Notes: generated from the sequence alone by a model not told the origin. A stretch of 64,000 nucleotides of DNA from Adiantum capillus-veneris (GCA_014529385.2 CM043942.1:30778969-30842968), one strand, 5' to 3'; positions 31,553 to 45,243 are shown, counted from the first letter of the stretch. Numbers and translations: made by a program.

Positions 31553-33738
31553 TGAAATCTGCAATCTTTTATCTGCTGTCCAAAAACGCTATGGACTGTA
31601 ATCTGCTACAATCCAAAAACGCTGATTTGGGGGGCTGTTTTTGTGGGTCTTTGTTGCTGAAAATCTGCAGGTTTAGGACTGAAAACTGAGGTTTCTTTAG
31701 GCTGAAAACTGATGGTATTTCCTTCTGAATCTGCTACCTTCTTAGGGGTTGAACTTGCAGGTGCTTCAATGGTGAAAACGCCCTGCTGAAACTGCCAAAA
31801 AACGCTGGGTATGTTGGTCTCTGCTGGCGATGGTGGCTGATACAAAACGCTAGGCAAGGGTTCCAAAAATACTAGCTGATGGGGAGTTTCTATGGCGATG
31901 GTTGCTGATGCAAAAACGACAGGCTGATGCAGATATATGGCGATGGTTCTTGATGGAGGAAACGCTAGTGATGGGTCTTGCTTGGAGGGAAGTCCACCAA
32001 GGTCTTGTTTGAGAAGTTGCCTACTGAGCTTGGCTCCTGTTGCCTCTTCTGCCAATTAGTGCTAGTCTAGGTTTGCTTATATACAAACTCACTCAATTTG
32101 CCCTACCTACTTTCCAACAAAAGTTAAAAATAATAAGTGAAAAATGTCAAAAATAGGTAAAATAGGCTAAATGCACTAGAAAAATCTCTTGATGGATTCT
32201 GATGGATTCTGATGGGAATTCTTATGATCATGATGTGTGCAACCAGAGGATATGCATCTACACTAAGTGACTGGGCATGCACGATCTACGAATAGACTCA
32301 CAAAAAGTGCCAGATCACTTCTAATCTAGACTGACTGGACTGACTGAACCCTTGTCGTGCTATAGCTTGTCCACGAACACATAGGGTTGGATGTGTCACG
32401 TGACATTAGGATGCTTTTAAAAGTTTCTTTTAGAACCTAGGACCTTTTAATATAAGGCTTAGCCTCTATTGTAAATTGAAACAAGTGCACGGTTGCACAC
32501 AAGTGGAATCTCTTGATGAATAAATAAATAAATAACCTAGGGGGCCCTCAACTTGAGGGCCAATACTCTCTAAAGAGGAACTCCGTCTCTTCCGTCTCAT
32601 CGCTAAGTGCAAAGTGTTGTTTGTTCAGTTTAATTTCTGTTTCTTCTATCCCAATTTGAGTGAAAATTTAAATCATCCGACCAAGAAGCCAAATGATGTG
32701 TAACAAAGCGCTACACTAAGGCAGACAAGGAGCTATCAACCAATACAGAGGCCAGTCCCCTTGCTAAAGGTGGCTCCTAAAAACCAAAGCTGGGAAGGGA
32801 ATTCCATGAAGACAATGAAGGAGGCTCTGATGACAATGACCTCTGAAAACCTGATGTAGAACCTGATAGACACCGCAACGAACCAGTAACCCGAGGCATA
32901 CATAAAACTAAAACAAAATAAAGATGAGAAGCGCAATGAAAGAAATCAGAACAACAACCAAGAAACAAAACGAAAGAAGCATGCTTAGAAAACAAACTTC
33001 ACCCACACCCATGCACCGACCCACACACTCACACCCTCAAAAGCTAGTCTTAAGAGCACGACGAAACCAAAACATGCAAAACTATATCCCACACACACAT
33101 GCATACACACGAGAACAACGAAATGTAGGCAAAAAGAAAAACTACCCCACGTGCAGAAAGAAAAACTACGCCACACAGGCATAGCATACTCTAGCCATTG
33201 AAAACCAATATACAATGATAAAAGCACAAATACCAACCGTGCATATTTAACGAAGCTTTCATTTTTGCTCCCAACAATCAAAATCTCAATCGCCCAAAAC
33301 ATCAAACTTTGTCCTATCATTTGTTGCAATTCAGCACTTATGGTTGAGCAGCAGAACTAAAGCATTGAAATCCAACATGGTCCAGTTGCAAATGATCCCT
33401 ACAGTAAGTTGACCTTTGTGTTGGAGATTTATGCATTGGTCACATCAATCATTAAAAAAATTACCTGCATTCATCTGTTGTTTGTCATGGATGGTCTTAA
33501 ACCCTCAAGACCTTATAAATACCCCCTCAATCACACACTCGTTGTTGGTGAGTTTCCAGCCCTGCACTACGACAATACAGGCTTGTCTACCTGGATCCCA
33601 TTTGCTTACCAACAGTCCAACACGTGACACGTTGTGTGTGTGAACCTGTTGTTTAAAAGGCATGCTTCCATACTGCTCGCTTTCAAGTTTCAGCTAAATC
33701 ATCTCTGGACTGATGGGAAAGATGAAGACACCCGATGT
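31553..33738. other. Unrecognised DNA with a repeat-rich minus ORF
   Basis: A 149-codon minus ORF (32055-31606) is built partly from imperfect repeats of a unit around CAAAAACGCT and has no motif I know. A TATATA element lies upstream of it at about 32077. The rest has no coding signal. Palindromes occur at 32394-32405 and 32543-32561. A (TAAA)n stretch is at about 32518-32534. Confidence 0.35.
32394..32405. promoter_or_regulatory. Perfect palindrome with G-box core
   Basis: TGTCACGTGACA contains CACGTG, the core bound by plant bZIP and bHLH factors. There is no nearby gene to attach it to, so regulatory meaning is uncertain. Confidence 0.25.

Positions 33739-33801
<63 letters not shown>
33739..33801. 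repeat. (CT)n microsatellite followed by (GT)-rich tail
   Basis: About 31 CT units, then TGTGCGTGTGTGTGCGCGCGTG. No LINE 3' end was recognised beside it. Confidence 0.95.
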
Positions 33802-33805
<4 letters not shown>

Positions 33806-34808
33806 GTGTGTGTGCGCGCGTGTCTCTCTGTGCAGAAAGGACCAACCTGACGAAGGACTAAAGCCGAGGTCTTTTCGTCCAACCCCATGGCAACCGAGCT
33901 CGAGCGAGTAGAATTTTTTCTCGTCGTTGTCCCTTCTTAAAACCCTGGTACTTGATTTTCATATAGCATAGAAAATGCGATACCTAGATAAAACTTAGCA
34001 ATGCACAAGGAGTGCCATAAAAATGTCACGGGAAGGGGGGGATGAGGAAGAGGGAGTGGTAAAAGAGAGAGAGACAGAGGACAAGTAGCATAAGTTAAAT
34101 ATAGAGTAGTGTATCAAAATCAAAATGCCACATTTCTTTGCATGTCCTAAGACCCGTGCGGTTTTTTATTGAGCAAAAGAAGCTACTTTATCGTCGCTAT
34201 GATGTCTATTTCACTAGATTCATTGTCCAAACAATTGTAACCTGAAGAACTCATCGAAGGCAACATATTGTATTTATTCATAACTGTAACAAGTTGTTAT
34301 TTCAAAGTAGGAGTCACATGTGAACGTGGTAACATAAAGCACTTAAGTAATGGAAGATTTGCAAGATGAGTAGAAAGAAGGAGATGATATACTTACAAAT
34401 CAAATATCAATTGACTAGAGATTGAAATAGTACTAGCTTCAAGACAGTATCACTATCTACTCACTCCTTTTCCTCCCACAGAAGAAGGATAAAAGTGTCA
34501 ATAGTTGTTTCATGTTAACATTTTCATCAAAAACGTTAATGCAAGGCAGCTCATGCACAATCTAAACTACAAGTGTCCGTAGATCAAACACACCACACAA
34601 ACGATTGTAAGACGAGTGTACCGGGGGGGGGAGGTGGTGATATTCTCCCATGTTAAACTAATCACAAAAAGGCCCGCCCTTCTTTCAGTTAGTGAGGGGA
34701 TTCCTAGTGTTAGGAACCGAGTTGAGCCTTTTAGTGTTCGTGTTGAGTTAAGGTGGATCAATGAGACTAGCATTCATCTTAGTAGCATTGATAATTACAC
34801 GAGTAATT

Positions 34809-34841
<33 letters not shown>

Positions 34842-35450
34842 ACTCAAAATGAGATGAAAGACTAGATGCAATGCTTGGAAATGTAAATCTAAATGTAGTG
34901 CATGTTGATGGTGATCATGCTCCTCCCCTTGAAAATGGCTTTCTCTTTTCTCTCATAGTGCCAGATGAAGAGGTCTTACCGCTTGAAGACTCTTCAAGGG
35001 CAGTGTCTATCTCCTCACATAAGCACAAGGTTATGTCACCTCCATACATGAGAATTTGAGCATTCATTTGTGCTTGGGTGGAATAATTTTAAATTTGAAT
35101 AATTTAATGAGAGAAAGATTCTTTGAAGTTTGAAAAAATTGAGGCCTTGTGAATCTTTGAAGTTCAAAGTCGAAGATTTTAAGGAAATTTTTCTTCTTTG
35201 AAATCTTTGTAAGCTTTTGATGCCTTTTGACTCTCCTTGAAGCTTTTGAAGTTTGGTTTTTGACTCCCCTTTGAATGCTCGAGGAATTGCTTTTGGGTGT
35301 TCTCTTGAATGTACGAAAAAACCTGTTAAGCTTTTCCCAATGGTGGTTGAAACCTCTCTTGAAGAAACCCTTGGTGGGAATTGCCTTTGGGTGGGGCTAT
35401 ACTCCATTGGAGAGATGGACCATGAGAAGACGCCCTTTAAAAAAAGGGAT
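33802..35450. other. Intergenic or decayed LTR sequence
   Basis: No supported gene is present. A GA run lies at about 34810-34836. The right part (about 35100-35627) is probably the 3' LTR of Gypsy-2, because a polypurine tract and the LTR start lie at 35627-35641. Its left border was not found. Confidence 0.4.
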
Positions 35451-35627
35451 TATTTATAGGACCCAGGGAGACTGCATGGGTGATTCTCCTCCCTACCGCC
35501 CTTTATATAAGTGTTGGGCTCCTAGCCCTAGCTTGCTTTAGGATCCCCTATCCGCATGTGCATTCGAGGCCCTTGGCCTAGTTCTGTGACCCCCTAGGTT
35601 GCCCTTGGTCTTGCCCTTGGTCTTACA

Positions 35628-35641
35628 TTACTCCCCCCTTG
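35628..35641 (-). other. Gypsy-2 polypurine tract
   Basis: The minus strand reads AAGGGGGGAGTAA directly before the TGTAAGACC of the LTR and directly after the last codons of the chromodomain ORF. Confidence 0.75.
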
Positions 35642-35990
35642 GAGAAGTGTTTTCGTCCTTGAAAACAAAAGTGGGAAATTTCTTCCTAAGAACACTAATG
35701 GTTTCCCAAGTGGCACCTTCTTCAAGCTGGTCTTTCCACTTGACTAAAGCTTGTCGATACACATGATGACAAGTACGTAAATCATCATAGTCTAAGATTC
35801 ACTCAGGTTCATGCGATGGGGTTGGAGGTTCAATGATATCAACCAAAAGTTGTTGGTCAATGACATTGTCATCCCCATGCAAGCATTTACATAAATGACT
35901 TACATGAAATATCGAATGAATACGAGTGCGCAAGTAACGAAAGCTCATAGGCTCTGTCACCCACTCGCTTGAGTATCTTGAAAGGCCCAC
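35640..35990 (-). pseudogene. Gypsy-2 integrase C-terminus and chromodomain
   Basis: The frame at 35990-35799 has IHSIFHVSHLCKCLHGDD, the conserved end of the integrase. The sequence at about 35770-35645 encodes QALVKWKDQLEEGATWE, then a KFPTF..DEN tail. VKWK...E.ATWE is a chromodomain signature, so this too was a chromovirus. Confidence 0.8.
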
Positions 35991-36442
35991 AATATCTGGG
36001 AGATAATTTGGGACTTATCCCAGTCTTCAGACTTTCCGAATGCTCTGGGACACACAAAAATACCTCTTCCCCTTCCGTGAATGTAACTTGTCAACATGTC
36101 TCATCAACATACTTCTTGTCGAAGATTTTAACGAGCTAGTTTCGACATGTCCATATGGTCTTGGAGAAAATCCTTGGCGTGTTGAATCTTTTCAGTCGTC
36201 AACCCCACCGTAATTGGTGACCTAAGTTGAAAATCGTACATGAGCATGAAAAGACTAAAACCAGTCGACATATGCTTAGCACTATTGTAAGCAAACTCAA
36301 GAATAGTGAGATAATCTTGTCAGTTTGATTTCTTCTTGCTAATGTATGCTCGTAGCATAATCTCTAGCACTTGATTGACACTTTCAGTTTGACCATCCAT
36401 TTTAAGACGATCTGATGTACTTAGGTTGAGTTGTGCACCCAA

Positions 36443-37090
36443 TCATTTAAATACAGCCCTCCAAAAGTGATTATCAAACTTGGGATCACGATCACTCACA
36501 ATGTTACTTGGCAATCCATACAAGTGGTATAGAGTGTCCACAAATAACTTAGCTAACTCTAGAGTCTTAATTATTGACTTGGCTAGAATAAACTTGCAAA
36601 GTTTAGTCAACCAGTTTACAACCACCCATACCGAGTCTTGACCTTGTATAGTGGTTGGTAAACCCACAATGAAATCCATAGAGATATTTTTCCATTTACC
36701 ATTAGGAAACTCCAATGGATGCAAGAGAACTCCTGCCTTCAAGTACTATGCTTTATTAACTTGACATTTTTGGCAATGTAAGACATAGTCTTGAACATAC
36801 CCATATAAACCTGACCAGTAAAACTATCGTCGTACGAGAGTATAAGTCTTCTTAATGTCCGGGTGCCCTACACTTGGACTATTGTGACATTTGCAAAGAA
36901 TTTGGTGTCGAATGTTCACATCTGTCGATACACACACTCTCCCCTTGTGGAGTAGGTATCCATCATCTATGAAAAAATTATTCCATCTCTGCAGCTCATC
37001 ACTAGAAAGAGGAGAACCGAGTGTGGAGGTTAAAGATGCACTATCAACATTGGAGTGAAAAGGATCCCTCATTTGCACATGGCTCCACAC
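36443..37090 (-). pseudogene. Gypsy-2 integrase
   Basis: At 37090-36824 is the N-terminal domain with YLLHKGRVCVSTD, HNSPSVGHPDIKKTY and the HHCC arrangement. At 36742-36443 is the core with ISMDFIVGLPTT (first Asp) and NIVSDRDPKFDNHFW (second Asp). The glutamate region beyond 36443 is frameshifted. Confidence 0.85.
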
Positions 37091-37149
37091 TTTGGAGTAT
37101 GCCTCATCATGCTCACATTTTCCCTTGAGAGATTCCAGAAACTCACTTC

Positions 37150-37860
<711 letters not shown>

Positions 37861-38004
37861 TCTAAGGCATTTGACCGGTTTTAGTCCTTGCCCTTCAGTT
37901 GATCTATCATCGAAACCACAATATGAGCATAGTTTTTAACAAGCCTTCGATAAAAACTTGCAAATCCCAAGAAAATTTGAAGCTCTTTGTTTTTTGGGAG
38001 AGGG

Positions 38005-38600
38005 TCACCTCCTAATGGCATCCACTTTGGATTGATCTATGTGTAACCCATCAACTGAAATAACATGCCCTAAATAGTGAATCTCCTCCTTGAGAAAATC
38101 ACACTTTGATTCTTTGACATATAACTTATGTTCTCGTAACAATTCAAATTTTTGCTTCAGATGTTGTAAATGCTCTTTTGTAGAGGCACTATACACAAGA
38201 CTTTCATAAAAAATACAATAGCAAACTTGCCTGAATATGGTCTCACAACACTGTCCATAAGTGTCATGAAAGTAGTTGGTGCATTGGTCAACCCGAAGGG
38301 CATAACCAAAAACTCAAAGTATCTAAACCATGTTTGGAATGCAGTCTTGGGTATATTCGCAAGCCTAATGCGTACTTGACCATAAATCAATCTTTGTAAA
38401 GTTGTGAGCGTGGGTGAGCTTATCAAATAGCTCATCCACTCTTGGCAATGGGTACTTGTTCTTAACAGTAATTGCATTCAATCCTCGATAGTCTACGCAC
38501 ATGCGCATATTATCATCTTTTTTCTTCACCAATAAGATGGGAGAAGCCCATGGTGAAGAACTGGGTTATATAAAACCTCTATTGAGATAGTCAACGAGCT
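38005..38600 (-). pseudogene. Gypsy-2 reverse transcriptase, frameshifted
   Basis: The minus strand shows [21 protein letters not shown] followed by [12 protein letters not shown], then (38196-38005) QKFELLREHKLYVKESKC and YLGHVISVDGL. The FDD active-site region is disrupted. The upstream motif with the fingers domain is in another frame near 38500. Confidence 0.8.
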
Positions 38601-39239
38601 TACATCCACCTTAGCAGCCCCAGAAAATGACTCATTCTATAGGGTGGTTTACTTACTGGTTTACTACCTGCAACCACGTCTATACCATGCTTCACAACCC
38701 GTGTCGGCGATAACCCTAGTGGTAAATCATATGGAAATACAACTTTATATTCCATAAATAATTATTTTGACTTATTAGCAACATTTGCTTCTTCAGGAGA
38801 GGGAGAGAAGTAGCCATAGATGGATTGTAAGAGAGAGAAGCATGCGGCAGTGAGGAATTGTCATGTACAACATGATCAACATTCGAACGAAAATGACACA
38901 TGGAGTAACACAAAAAAACTTCTTCTATTTCATCATGAGAAGTGAGCTTCATAAGCTCTACTGTACATATGAGCAAGGAAGGCACATCCTTCTCTCCCAA
39001 CAGAAGCACGCGTACGCCATTCGATTTGAGCATCAAACTATTGTGCTCATAGGTACATTTATGTGATGATCCTAGACTATGTAACCACTCTCAACCTAGT
39101 ACCACATCTGTCCGCTCCATATTCATAATTTGGAAATTCAAGGACATGTGATACCCTTAAATTTCCAGTGGTACATCTTTCACTTGAGTGTCCCACACCT
39201 TGGCATCATGGTTGTTCATCATCGCTACCTTGTAACGGT

Positions 39240-39500
39240 GGGAACTCGGAGTCTGAGGCACCTTGAGCCATTTCACTAACTTATAGTTGATGAAATTATG
39301 TGAAGCACCATCGTCCACACCAAGATTCGCACCTTGTGCCCTTGGATGGACCCATGCATAGGCACTAGCTCACGTGGAGTGAAGTTTGATTGCCACATGG
39401 AGGTCGTGATACAACATTCATGCACCGCCTCGGTGCATGTTACGTCTACATTGGGGAAACGAGAGGATGACTCACGAGGCAACAACTGCACCATGTGCAC
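39240..39500 (-). pseudogene. Gypsy-2 protease region
   Basis: In one frame near 39320 the minus strand reads GVDDGASHNFINYKL, which matches the retropepsin active site (D-S/T-G-A with a following NFI) except that the middle residue is Asp. The frame is broken on both sides. Confidence 0.55.
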
Positions 39501-39697
39501 TGCTCTTTCTTTTCTTTGGGCAACAGATTTCCCATTGGGGCAATCCTTTTTGCCGTGCCCACTCCCTAAACATATGAAAATTAATTTTTCTTTTTTAGCC
39601 TTCTCAAACTCTTCAATGGATAAAGGACCCCTAGACCCCTTGGGTTTCTTGGATTTCGATGCAACTCCATAAAATTTCTTTTATTGTGCCCACGCAC

Positions 39698-40684
39698 TTA
39701 ACATGCATGTGTAGTGGCAGGCACATGAGTATTATGTAGTGTTTTCTTATTGGGATCGTCGTGTATATTTCCTTGCACTATAGCCTCCTCAAGTGTCTTG
39801 GGATCTTGAGTCTTGACATGTTTCTTAAACTCTGGTGTCAAACCACGGATAAACCCACGCTCTTGCTGAAAGGTATCTAACCCCTCCAACTTGAGAATGA
39901 CACCACGATAGTGTGAGATATACTCCAATATTGTTTTATGAAGACGCATAGAACACTTATTCCAAGCATACCAATTTTTGTCCGGTTCATTTGTGGGTAG
40001 AAATTCTTTCTAAATACAGCCTCAAAGGCTACCCAAGTCTATGGTATGATGCCCTTCTCCTTGAGAAACATTCACCATTTGTAGGCTCGGCCTTCTAGCA
40101 TCAAACTTGTTTGCAGTGCCTTAATTGCATCCGGAGTGCGTTTCAGATCACGAATCCCATCCCATTTACTGAGGAATACATTCACTGTATCTTTGCTGCA
40201 TTCACTTTCCTCTCCCCTAAAAATCGATGATTTTGTAATTTTCAATGAATCATCCACCTCTTTTTGGGTAAGAGAGTGTAGAGAATCCGGATTGACCTTG
40301 CCCTTGATTGGAGCGTTGCTCCTGCATATGCATACCAACAGAGCCCTTGGTTTGTTGTTGCATATATTGCACTACTAAATCTGATAATTTAGTGACATTT
40401 TCATTTAAATGTGTAAAACTATTCTCTAGCGCAGACATGTGTGTTTGCAATGCACAAAACTCTTGTATGTCAAGCAACTCATAGCCATCATGCGATCCTA
40501 GTGTTGTGCAAGTACCGTCCATGAGAGTATTTGATGGTGGGGCAGCAATAGGTGGATTTGGTGCAGGATGCTCAAAATCAAATGTATGATTCATGTTGAT
40601 GTCTGAATCCATGGCGATGTGGTATTGTGCTAGCAAGCTACCTTGAAAAAACGTTGTTGATTGAGAGTAGTTTGTAACCGTCAC
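39698..40684 (-). pseudogene. Gypsy-2 gag
   Basis: The N-terminal part (40684-40250) has a short coiled coil (SALENSFTHLNENVTKLSDLV). The middle (40338-40072) includes FLSKWDGIRD. The C-terminal part (39949-39698) has EYISHYRGVILKLEGLDTF and FIRGLTPEFKKHVKTQDP, the conserved end of the gag capsid region. A zinc knuckle near 39550 is only recognisable as scattered Cys/His codons. Confidence 0.72.
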
Positions 40685-40760
40685 ACTTAGAGATAATTAG
40701 CCGTGCTAATTTCAACACTGTCAAGTCGCAAATAAATATCGATGTTGATGTTGAACTTGT

Positions 40761-41298
40761 AAAGTGTTGCTGCAACCACCATCTTTGTTAATTTTCACAC
40801 ACTTGTCAGAAAAGTTTCTTGTCAGATCCGCCCATAAAAAACTAGGATTGCACTGCTTTAGTGCTTCAACTCGTACTTGCCGCGAGTGTCAGACACCTCT
40901 TTATGTCTTTGTCAAAATACTTTGATGTCAATTGCTATGTCCAACCTTGTCGGAATCACGTCCCTTCTTGAGTGTGAGGAGATTCGAGTTGAAGCCTCTA
41001 AAAAATGGTTGAAAAAAACTCCTAGGCCTCAAAATTATGAGATAATTTTTTTTGAAACAAGCTATGGATGGTGATGGGCTATAAGCCATGGCAAGAGAGA
41101 AGGTAACAAGGCAGAACGAGAGAGAGAGAGAGAGAGAGTAGAGAGAGTTGACACAACAACTAAAAAACACGCTATTTTTTTACTTTTGAGTTGAAGCCGT
41201 AATTACATATACAAAAAATTTCCATGCTAACTTCTAAATGAAGTGGAGTTCTTTTGCATGCCTTATGAGGCATTTCCCACCGATAGATAACCGAGGCT
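40761..41298. other. Presumed LTR remnant, no gene
   Basis: No coding motif is present. It is probably the 3' LTR of the copia-type element to the right, whose LTR start (TGTTAGGTATC on the minus strand) is at about 41312. The left border was not found. A short GA run lies at about 41121-41139. Confidence 0.4.
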
Positions 41299-42361
41299 AG
41301 GGCTTGATACCTAACAATCCCCCCCTCAAGCCCAAATCACTCTCATGATATCTTGAGTTTTTGGTGTACTCGACAACCGTGAGTTTTAGCTTCTCTCCTA
41401 ACCAAGGATTTTGGTGTATCGTGGACCCCTCCTTGAACAAATAGGGTGTAGGTCAAAAAATTAGCTACCAACAAATGGAGTTTTTGGTTCATTGCCAAAC
41501 CTTGGGTTTAAGGTGTACCCAATAACCTCATGAGAAGAAGAACAAAATAGGACTTGACAAAAAAATGATAATTTGGGAGGTCTTACCACTCATGTGGTAG
41601 TGTATATAGCCCGTACAATTTATTTTGACTAGGAAAAACATGAAAAGAGTTGATCTAAAAAACATCATTGTCAAGAGAAAATATTTGGGATTCGGTGTCT
41701 CCATCAATCACATGAATCTAATTTTTACCCTTTTGAAAGCATCTATTTGAAGGATGATTTGTTTTACCACAAGGAACACAAGGATTCTTCTTGAAACAGT
41801 CCTTTGTCTGGTGATTGTTGCGCCCACAAATGGCACAATATCTGGTACCAGTGGATGGTTGAGATGAAGCTGAGGTAGAAGCACATTTAGTGACTGCATA
41901 GGCACTAGGAGTACCAGAATAATTGATAGGGGAGACTATACATCCACTGGAATAATGGGAGAATTGGTACGGGATACCCTCCTTTCTTCTTCCTGCAATG
42001 AATTGATGATACCATCCAAGGAGGGTAGTGGATCTTTGTCTTTTAAAACAGTAACAATCTGATGGAATTTATCAGGCAAACTTTTTAAGAAAACAGCTAT
42101 GAGATCTTCTTCTGGCACTGGGGCTTCGACATAAACAAGTAGAGTTTTAATACTCTTCAATCGATTAACTAGGGATGTAATGTTTTCATCAGCACGCATA
42201 GCGAGAGAGTACAACTCCATCTTGAGACTCATCATTGAATACTTAGCTTTAGCACCAAAAACCTTCTCTAGTTGTATCTCGGCAGCACTAGAAGATTGCA
42301 CATCATCGACTTGTGTGTAAATATTGCTTCTTCTTGGATATATTAGAGTATTTGTTGCCAC
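41299..42361 (-). mobile_element. Copia-type gag-only remnant with polypurine tract
   Basis: The minus strand carries a gag fragment (42361-41700), then about 370 bases without pol, then GGGCTTGAGGGGGGGAT immediately before TGTTAGGTATC, a typical copia polypurine tract and LTR start. Pol is absent. Either it was deleted, or this was a gag-only element. Confidence 0.65.
41700..42361 (-). pseudogene. Copia-type gag with two zinc knuckles
   Basis: At 42361-41936 the ORF has the gag-UBN2 pattern: KVFGAKAKYSMMSLKMELYS, ENITSLVNRLKSIKTLL, EEDLIAVFLKSLPDKF. In the next frame (about 41850-41715) two CCHC knuckles stand side by side, CAICGRNNHQTKDC and CVPCGKTNHPSNRC, ending at a stop. One frameshift separates the two parts, and the N-terminus is missing. 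Confidence 0.8.
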
Positions 42362-42525
42362 TCTGTCGACATAAAGAGCATGGAATTTGACTCTTCATCA
42401 TCCTCTTGTTGCCTATTCTTGTGCAAATATTGCATCTTCTTGGATATATTAGAGTATTTGTCGTCGCTCTATGACATAAAACTCATGGCATTTGACTCCT
42501 CATCATCCTCTTGATACCTATGCTT
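42310..42525. repeat. Imperfect tandem duplication, unit about 106 bp
   Basis: The stretch around AAATATTGC..CTTCTTGGATATATT is present twice (starting about 42319 and 42425), including a shared GACTC(T/C)TCATCATCCTCTTG end, with scattered substitutions. Confidence 0.8.
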
Positions 42526-43009
42526 GAAAGCTATCTTTGTCTCTCGCTACTAAGTCGGTGTTATGTTGGATGTGATCTCCTATAATGGTCTAGTTGTCTT
42601 GCCTAGTTCTCGTGCACTCCTATAACCAAGTCATTTTTAGCTTGTGAACCGAAGGCTTTGTCTTTTCTCAAGTATTGATAGCTTTTTTTGATGGCCAAAT
42701 GTGGTAGCCTTACTAATTTTATGCTTTCCACTCCGGCATGTCATATGCACAAAGTTTTGCACCACGAAGCTCCCAAATTTGATGTCGCTCCTCTATTTTT
42801 TCCATGGGGTCTTCCTAAGGACAATTCAACTCCTATGGGATGGAATGAAGCATGGTCCTTTGCTTATGCTCTCCCAACTCTCTCATGTTTGTGGCTAAAG
42901 CAGATTGTGTCATTGTAGCCCTCTGAAGTGAGCCATCTAAATTTTTTACAATTTCAACAAGGGACACATCAATACCACCTTTTTTACTACTAATCTTACA
43001 ATCTCTTAG
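42526..43009. other. Unrecognised DNA left of LINE C
   Basis: A 76-codon plus ORF (42688-42918) with a Trp/Pro-rich end is present but matches nothing I know. It might be an upstream exon of the degenerate gene to the right or just chance. Confidence 0.25.
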
Positions 43010-43063
43010 GTGAACTCAATTCTCTTTAGTTGTTTCTTAGAAGAGCCATTTTCATCTTTTGTT

Positions 43064-44781
43064 GGAAGATATCGGAGAAACTTGAGGGACAACCGGGTTG
43101 AGAATTTTGGTAACTTGAGTCTTATGGATATGTACACACATTGTAGGCAATTATATGAGCAAGAAAATGCTGAAAAAATGTCATTTTATGGTTCACTCTC
43201 ATGTATGCCCTCTTTTTTTACTATTGAGGATGTATGTGGTGGGCTTGCAAAGTTGGCCACTGTCAAAGCGGGAGATCTTCAAGGTATCAAGACGGAGATG
43301 ATCAAATGGACGGGAGATTTTACCCATGAGTGGATGTGTGATATGTTCAACCTTGCACTTCAACATGGGTATGCCTTATGATTGGAGTACTAATTGGGTT
43401 AAGCCTTTGCATAAAGGAGGGGATGTGAAGAATGTAAACAACTATTGGACTATAATGAGTGGGTCTCTTATGGAAAAGTTGTTTGGATGCATAATGGAGA
43501 TGAGATTGAGCAATTGGGCTGAAGAAAATGACAAGCGTGCGAAAGGACAAGCGGGTTCTCGTCGATGCCATAGCACCATTGATCATCTTGTCACTCTTCA
43601 CGTTCTCATGGAGGAAAGGCAAGGAATTGTATTTTTGGTTTGTGGACTTTAAGAAAGCCTTTGATATGATTCCATGTAACAATTTGTGGAGAAGGATGGA
43701 AGAACTCCAAGAGCCAAGTGAGTTTATGCTTGCGGTTTCTCGAATCTATGAGAAGGTGATTTGTCAATTGCACATGGGAAGAGAAATTTCAGAAACTTTT
43801 GTAAGCACTATTGCGGTTAAACAAGGATGTCCGTTGTCATCAACTCTCTTTGGTCTATGCATCGATCAATTGGAACAAATGGTACTTGACTTTATGCAAG
43901 AAGAAGGCATTGAAGAGGTCACTATTTGCAATGCGGATGATGTAGTGCTTCTAGCACACACTTTAGAAGATGCACAAAAGCTTATGGTTGTCCTTGAGAA
44001 CGTTTGCTTACATAGTGGGCTGACTGTGAATGAATCCAAAACAAAGGTTATGCTTGTGAAAACCAACCATAAGGAGAATCCATTCATTGTGTACAACAAT
44101 GAGACACTTGAAGTTGTTGAGAGCTTTAAGTACCTTGGCCTTGAGGTTTCGTCCAATTACAAGTGGCATGAATGTGCTATGCGTCGTGTGGAAGCTGGAA
44201 AGAGAGCGTATTATGCATTTGACAACATGTGAAATGCGGGAAACATCAAGTGTTGGATTCTCAAGAAGTATATTTTTAATGCATTGGTGACACCGGTTCT
44301 TCTTTATGGAGTTGAAGTGTGGGGCGGGAGCATCTCAAAGTCTACTTGGAAAGAGTTTGAGAATGTCCAAAAGCGTTTTCTTACAAACTTTCTCCAAGTG
44401 AAGACACAAATACCATATATGCTCCTACTTCTTGAGTCGGGATCTCTTCCAATTGAGGTTATGGGAATGGAAAGGGTTGTGGAGTACACGATAAAGATGC
44501 GTCAAAACCCCTCACATCGACTTCCTACAATTGCATGGAAAGCAAGCAAAAAAGTTCAAAAGACGCATACAAGCAAGATCTTGAACACGGGATGGATGCA
44601 AGACATAAAGAAGTGGTTTGGGAGATGGGATGCATTATGCTTGCCACATGATGCTTCAATTGACTCCCAAGTGAATAAAGCTTTTCAACAACGCCATTGC
44701 TTGGGAGAAATTTGGTGGGTCACGCTTCATATATTACACCACCCATATTGCCCCCAACTACAAAACCATGTTCTTTGTTGA
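43064..44781 (+). pseudogene. LINE C ORF2, reverse transcriptase
   Basis: Across several frames the RT motifs are seen in order: DWSTNWVKPLHKGGD, GQAGSRR and HSTIDHLVTL, FVDFKKAFDMIPCNNLW, AVKQGCPLSSTLFGLCIDQL, then CNADDVVLLAHTLEDAQKL. The catalytic YADD has become NADD. A TGA follows YYAFDNM at about 44230, and the C-terminal part (TPVLLYGVEVWGGS, WMQDIKKWFGRWDA) continues in another frame. This copy is inactive. Confidence 0.85.
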
Positions 44782-45161
44782 AAGAGGAAACCGTACTCAC
44801 ACTTACATGCTTGAGCCTATCTCCTTGTCAGCAATACGCACTATCACAGCCATTCAGCTTAGCTCCCATTCCCTTCGATGCGAGCCGAGGCGTTGGGGTA
44901 ATGGAGAAGAGTCAAATCGACTGTGCAAGTTCTGCTCACTACAAGTTTGAGAGTCTTACCACACACTACTGGAATGCTCAGCTTTTGGTCACATCCAAAT
45001 TTGCTTCTCTCACATTTTCAGCCATGACTTAGACCTACACACTTTCCTCTCGCAGCCACAGTGTGGTCTCTCCATTGCGACTTTCATCACCACAATTTTG
45101 GAGCATCAAGAGTCACTCATCAGCCATACACATACTACATCACATGTAACTTTGGTCCCAT

Positions 45162-45177
45162 AGGTCATATTTGACCT
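45162..45177 (+). other. LINE C 3'-terminal hairpin
   Basis: AGGTCATATTTGACCT forms a 6-7 bp stem. It is homologous in position to 21196-21211 and 51010-51025. Confidence 0.7.
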
Positions 45178-45191
45178 CCGAGGACGATAAT

Positions 45192-45243
<52 letters not shown>

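Noticed and set aside
34610-34660. Poly-G at 34622 as a second polypurine tract of a plus-strand element
   Set aside because: No LTR pair, PBS or coding motif in a matching orientation was found around it.
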